Of a stretch of DNA of 64,000 bases, positions 61,818 to 64,000 are shown piece after piece (the first letter of the stretch is position 1; the number at the start of each line of letters is the position of its first letter). Origin of the DNA: JAGPCK01 sp041675505 (GTDB lineage Bacteria > Bacteroidota > Bacteroidia > UKL13-3); assembly GCA_041675505.1 (NCBI GenBank), contig JBAYTR010000013.1:62001-126000 (forward strand), read 5' to 3'. The notes under the pieces are model-generated. The model was not told where the DNA came from, did no database searches, and worked only from the letters and a program-made list of their open reading frames with translations. The position numbers and the translations under genes are program-made.

Positions 61818-62600
61818 ATGAACGACTTTTTTAAACAAGCAGGCTGGGACGAAGAAAGGTGGATGAAATGGCAACAGCAACACCAACGTGGCAGAGTGTA
61901 TGGCGGAATTATTCTGTTGCTGGTAGGTGCAGTACTGCTGGCCCGTCAGGCGGGGGTAGTATTTCCTGCATGGCTGTTTACCTGGGAATTTTTTCTGATT
62001 GTACTCGGTATTTACATCGGAGCAAAACATGCCTTTCATGGTAAGGGTTGGCTCATTCCCATTGTTATAGGTGCCGCATTTTTAGTTGATGACATTTATC
62101 CCGACATTCCCTTTTCCCAGTTCGTGTGGCCGGCACTGATTATTCTGGTAGGCGTATCAATGATTTTTTCTTCCCGCAAAAAGGTGGATAGCAAACAAAT
62201 GTGGGATAAACTAAAAGCTACCGAACGCGGATGTGAGTTTGCCAAAGAAACATCTACCACACAAGATTATGTTGATGCAACTTCCGTATTTGGTTCAGTA
62301 AAAAAACACATACTCTCTAAAAATTTCAAAGGCGGAGAAATCACCACTTTTATGGGCGGCTCTGAAATTAATTTGTGTCAGGCTGACCTTACCGAAAAAG
62401 CCACACTGGAAGTAACGCAGGTATTTGGCGGAACACGCATAGTAGTGCCATCGCACTGGGATATCCAATCAGAGATGACGGCTGTGTTGGGTGGCATTGA
62501 AGACAAACGTCCTATGGGCAACAATAACGCTGACGGAAGTAAGGTACTACTCATAAGAGGCACCACAGTATTTGGCGGCATTGAAATCACCAGCTACTGA
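61818..62600 (+). CDS. LiaF-like (DUF5668 plus cell wall-active antibiotic response domain) membrane protein
   Basis: A 260-residue protein with four N-terminal helices (about 28-45, 52-67, 75-90, 97-115) and a cytosolic or periplasmic beta-helix-like C-terminal domain (SKNFKGGEITTFMGGSEINL, ATLEVTQVFGGTRIVVPSHW, AVLGGIEDKRP). LiaF-type proteins negatively regulate cell-envelope sensor kinases. It precedes a LytS-type kinase by 15 bp, so it probably tunes that kinase. Confidence 0.88.
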   Translation: MNDFFKQAGWDEERWMKWQQQHQRGRVYGGIILLLVGAVLLARQAGVVFPAWLFTWEFFLIVLGIYIGAKHAFHGKGWLIPIVIGAAFLVDDIYPDIPFSQFVWPALIILVGVSMIFSSRKKVDSKQMWDKLKATERGCEFAKETSTTQDYVDATSVFGSVKKHILSKNFKGGEITTFMGGSEINLCQADLTEKATLEVTQVFGGTRIVVPSHWDIQSEMTAVLGGIEDKRPMGNNNADGSKVLLIRGTTVFGGIEITSY

Positions 62601-62615
62601 TAATACTTCTGAAGA

Positions 62616-63683
62616 ATGCCGGGCATAGCTGTTAAAAGAGAATTCAGTGCCAGACAAATGTTGCTGGCATTTGCTGTATGGTGGAGCATATGGATTGTGA
62701 TTGATACCTATATTTTACATTACATGGGTATTGATTACCTCACCTCCTTTTACGACAGCATAGTGGTAAATTTATTACTCGCAGGTATTGGTGCAGGCAT
62801 GTTTAACAGCATGCGTTTTTACCGACCCGATAATGAAAATTATTTTTACCTGCGTTTGTGGATTTTGCTGCTGTCTATCGGGGTAACTGCTTTGCAACAA
62901 TACCTGTTCACCTTTATAGGCAAGGGTAACACCGCGTACCTGGAACTTGCACATAAAGCTATACCCATACGTTTCTGTTTTAACTTTCTGATGATTTCTT
63001 TTGTATCGCTGCTCAACTGGCTGTGGTACTACTTCAAATCATTGGAAGAAGAAACCAAACGGCAGAGTGATGCGGAAAAGCTGGCCAAAGAAGCTGAACT
63101 CACCATGTTGCGCCAGCAACTGCAACCGCACTTTTTATTCAACAGCCTCAACTCCATCAGTGCATTGGCCGGTTCACGACCGGAAGAGGCAAGACACATG
63201 ATTCAGCAACTCTCTGATTTTTTGCGCGGCACTTTGCGTAAGGATGAGGGCCAACTGGTTTCACTGGAAGAAGAAATTGCACACTTGCAACTGTACCTGG
63301 AAATTGAAAAAGTGCGCTTCGGTCACCGGTTAAATACAGAAATAAAAACGGGTGATGATTGCCGCAAAAAAATGATTCCGCACCTGTTGCTGCAACCATT
63401 GGTAGAAAATGCCATCAAATTCGGGTTGTACGATACCACCGAAGCCATTACCATCCACATCGAAACTACCTGTACTGAACAGGAACTTCATGTAAGCATC
63501 ACCAATCCGTTTGACCCTGCTACTTCTGCTCCACGCCAAGGAACAGGCTTCGGGTTAAACTCCATACAACGCAGGTTGTATTTATTGTATGCCCGACAAG
63601 ATTTGGTGCAGACAAAAATCAACGACCGCACATTTACCACATTTGTAAACATTCCACAACATGATAAAAGCCCTGCTCATTGA
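62616..63683 (+). CDS. LytS-type sensor histidine kinase
   Basis: A 355-residue kinase: four helices (about 14-33, 45-62, 82-105, 118-140), a coiled linker, the His_kinase core with phospho-acceptor in QQLQPHFLFNSLNSISAL, and the ATPase domain with LLLQPLVENAIKFGL and GTGFGLNSIQRRL. Pairs with the LytTR regulator whose start overlaps this gene by 23 bp. Confidence 0.93.
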   Translation: MPGIAVKREFSARQMLLAFAVWWSIWIVIDTYILHYMGIDYLTSFYDSIVVNLLLAGIGAGMFNSMRFYRPDNENYFYLRLWILLLSIGVTALQQYLFTFIGKGNTAYLELAHKAIPIRFCFNFLMISFVSLLNWLWYYFKSLEEETKRQSDAEKLAKEAELTMLRQQLQPHFLFNSLNSISALAGSRPEEARHMIQQLSDFLRGTLRKDEGQLVSLEEEIAHLQLYLEIEKVRFGHRLNTEIKTGDDCRKKMIPHLLLQPLVENAIKFGLYDTTEAITIHIETTCTEQELHVSITNPFDPATSAPRQGTGFGLNSIQRRLYLLYARQDLVQTKINDRTFTTFVNIPQHDKSPAH

Positions 63684-64000
63684 TGATGAACCCCTCGCCC
63701 GCAGCATTGTGCGCGAGTATCTGCAAAATTACCCTGATATTGAAATAGTACAGGAATGCAATGATGGTTTTGAAGGAGTAAAAGCCATTCAACAACACCA
63801 GCCCGAATTAATTTTCCTCGACATACAAATGCCCAAAATAAACGGCTTTGAAATGCTGGAACTTGTAGAAGAACATCCGTCAGTTATTTTCACTACGGCT
63901 TTTGACGAGTATGCCCTCAAAGCATTTGAAACGCATGCCATCGATTATTTATTAAAACCCTTCAGTAAAGATCGATTTGACAAAGCCATTCAAAAATGGC
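63661..64000 (+). CDS. LytTR-type response regulator, N-terminal part (runs off the right edge)
   Basis: 113 residues of a receiver domain are visible: MIKALLIDDEPLARSIVREY with the acidic pocket DDE, the phospho-acceptor Asp in LIFLDIQMPKINGFEML, TTAFDEYALKAFETHAIDYL and the lysine in LLKPFSKDRF. The output domain is outside the window; LytTR is inferred from the EYALKAFE...DYLLKPF pattern and the LytS-type partner. ATG at 63661 overlaps the kinase stop by 23 bp. Confidence 0.92.
   Translation, partial: MIKALLIDDEPLARSIVREYLQNYPDIEIVQECNDGFEGVKAIQQHQPELIFLDIQMPKINGFEMLELVEEHPSVIFTTAFDEYALKAFETHAIDYLLKPFSKDRFDKAIQKW

Noticed and set aside
1..64000. CRISPR arrays, transposases, phage genes
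   Set aside because: No regularly spaced short repeats and no transposase, integrase or phage structural motifs were found in any frame.

Overview
The window looks like a chromosomal segment of a Bacteroidota bacterium. The evidence is a type IX secretion C-terminal sorting domain, several TonB-dependent receptors with an N-terminal carboxypeptidase-like domain, a ccoN-ccoO gene fusion, and many upstream regions carrying the Bacteroidota promoter signature (TTTG, about 19 nt, TAnnTTTG) rather than E. coli-like boxes. Most genes are of moderate GC; several short stretches are clearly AT-richer (21.9-22.9 kb, 25.93-26.34 kb inside hisS, 44.9-46.1 kb, 50.1-51.7 kb, 59.2-61.4 kb) and look like accessory or acquired DNA. 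A class or order call (perhaps Chitinophagales-like) is only a guess.

Layout. 0-0.4 kb: start of a TonB-dependent receptor leaving the window. 0.4-10.6 kb: a cbb3-type cytochrome oxidase locus: Crp/Fnr regulator, universal stress protein, ccoI copper ATPase, ccoS, fused ccoNO, ccoQ-like, ccoP, terminator, ccoG, fixH and a TauE/SafE-type membrane protein. FNR-like half-site pairs precede the stress-protein gene and, more weakly, ccoNO. 10.7-16.8 kb: dprA, alkaline phosphatase, tRNA-Met, a class A beta-lactamase-like hydrolase, a membrane-barrel protein, rplU-rpmA and a sorted cytochrome-motif protein. 16.8-25.6 kb: polyprenyl synthase and RNase R, a barrel-like protein, a class C-type hydrolase, two AT-rich hypotheticals and a tandem pair of multi-pass membrane glycosyltransferase-like proteins. 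25.7-31.5 kb: hisS with a large unusual internal insertion, hutH, a TsdA-like dihaem cytochrome and an arylsulfotransferase-like propeller. 31.5-35 kb: a probable metal-uptake operon (His-rich small protein, TonB receptor, lipoprotein). 35.1-35.6 kb: tRNA-Arg, tRNA-Pro and tRNA-Ser on the minus strand.

35.7-44.7 kb: a two-AAA-domain ATPase with a duplicated unknown N-terminal domain, Nudix hydrolase, LpxR-like deacylase, subtilase, DUF2238 membrane protein, hotdog protein and a lipoprotein. 44.7-46.1 kb: a repeat-flanked AT-rich patch with a DUF1877 gene and a membrane protein. 46.2-51.7 kb: aconitase, M48 protease, a small conserved protein, an AT-rich hypothetical and a GxxExxY protein. 51.8-57.7 kb: a MarR-controlled RND efflux operon (marR, adaptor, permease, TolC-like). 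57.8-64 kb: mnmE, a three-gene AT-rich unit of unknown function, a DUF3820 protein, and a LiaF-like protein followed by a LytS/LytTR-type two-component pair that runs off the right edge.

The most interesting observations are the in-frame AT-rich insertion in hisS, the compact three-gene unit at 59.5-61.4 kb, the long repeats around the DUF1877 gene, the duplicated N-terminal domain of the AAA protein, and the His-rich protein that seems to lack a standard start codon. All functional assignments rest on reading motifs; no database search was run.
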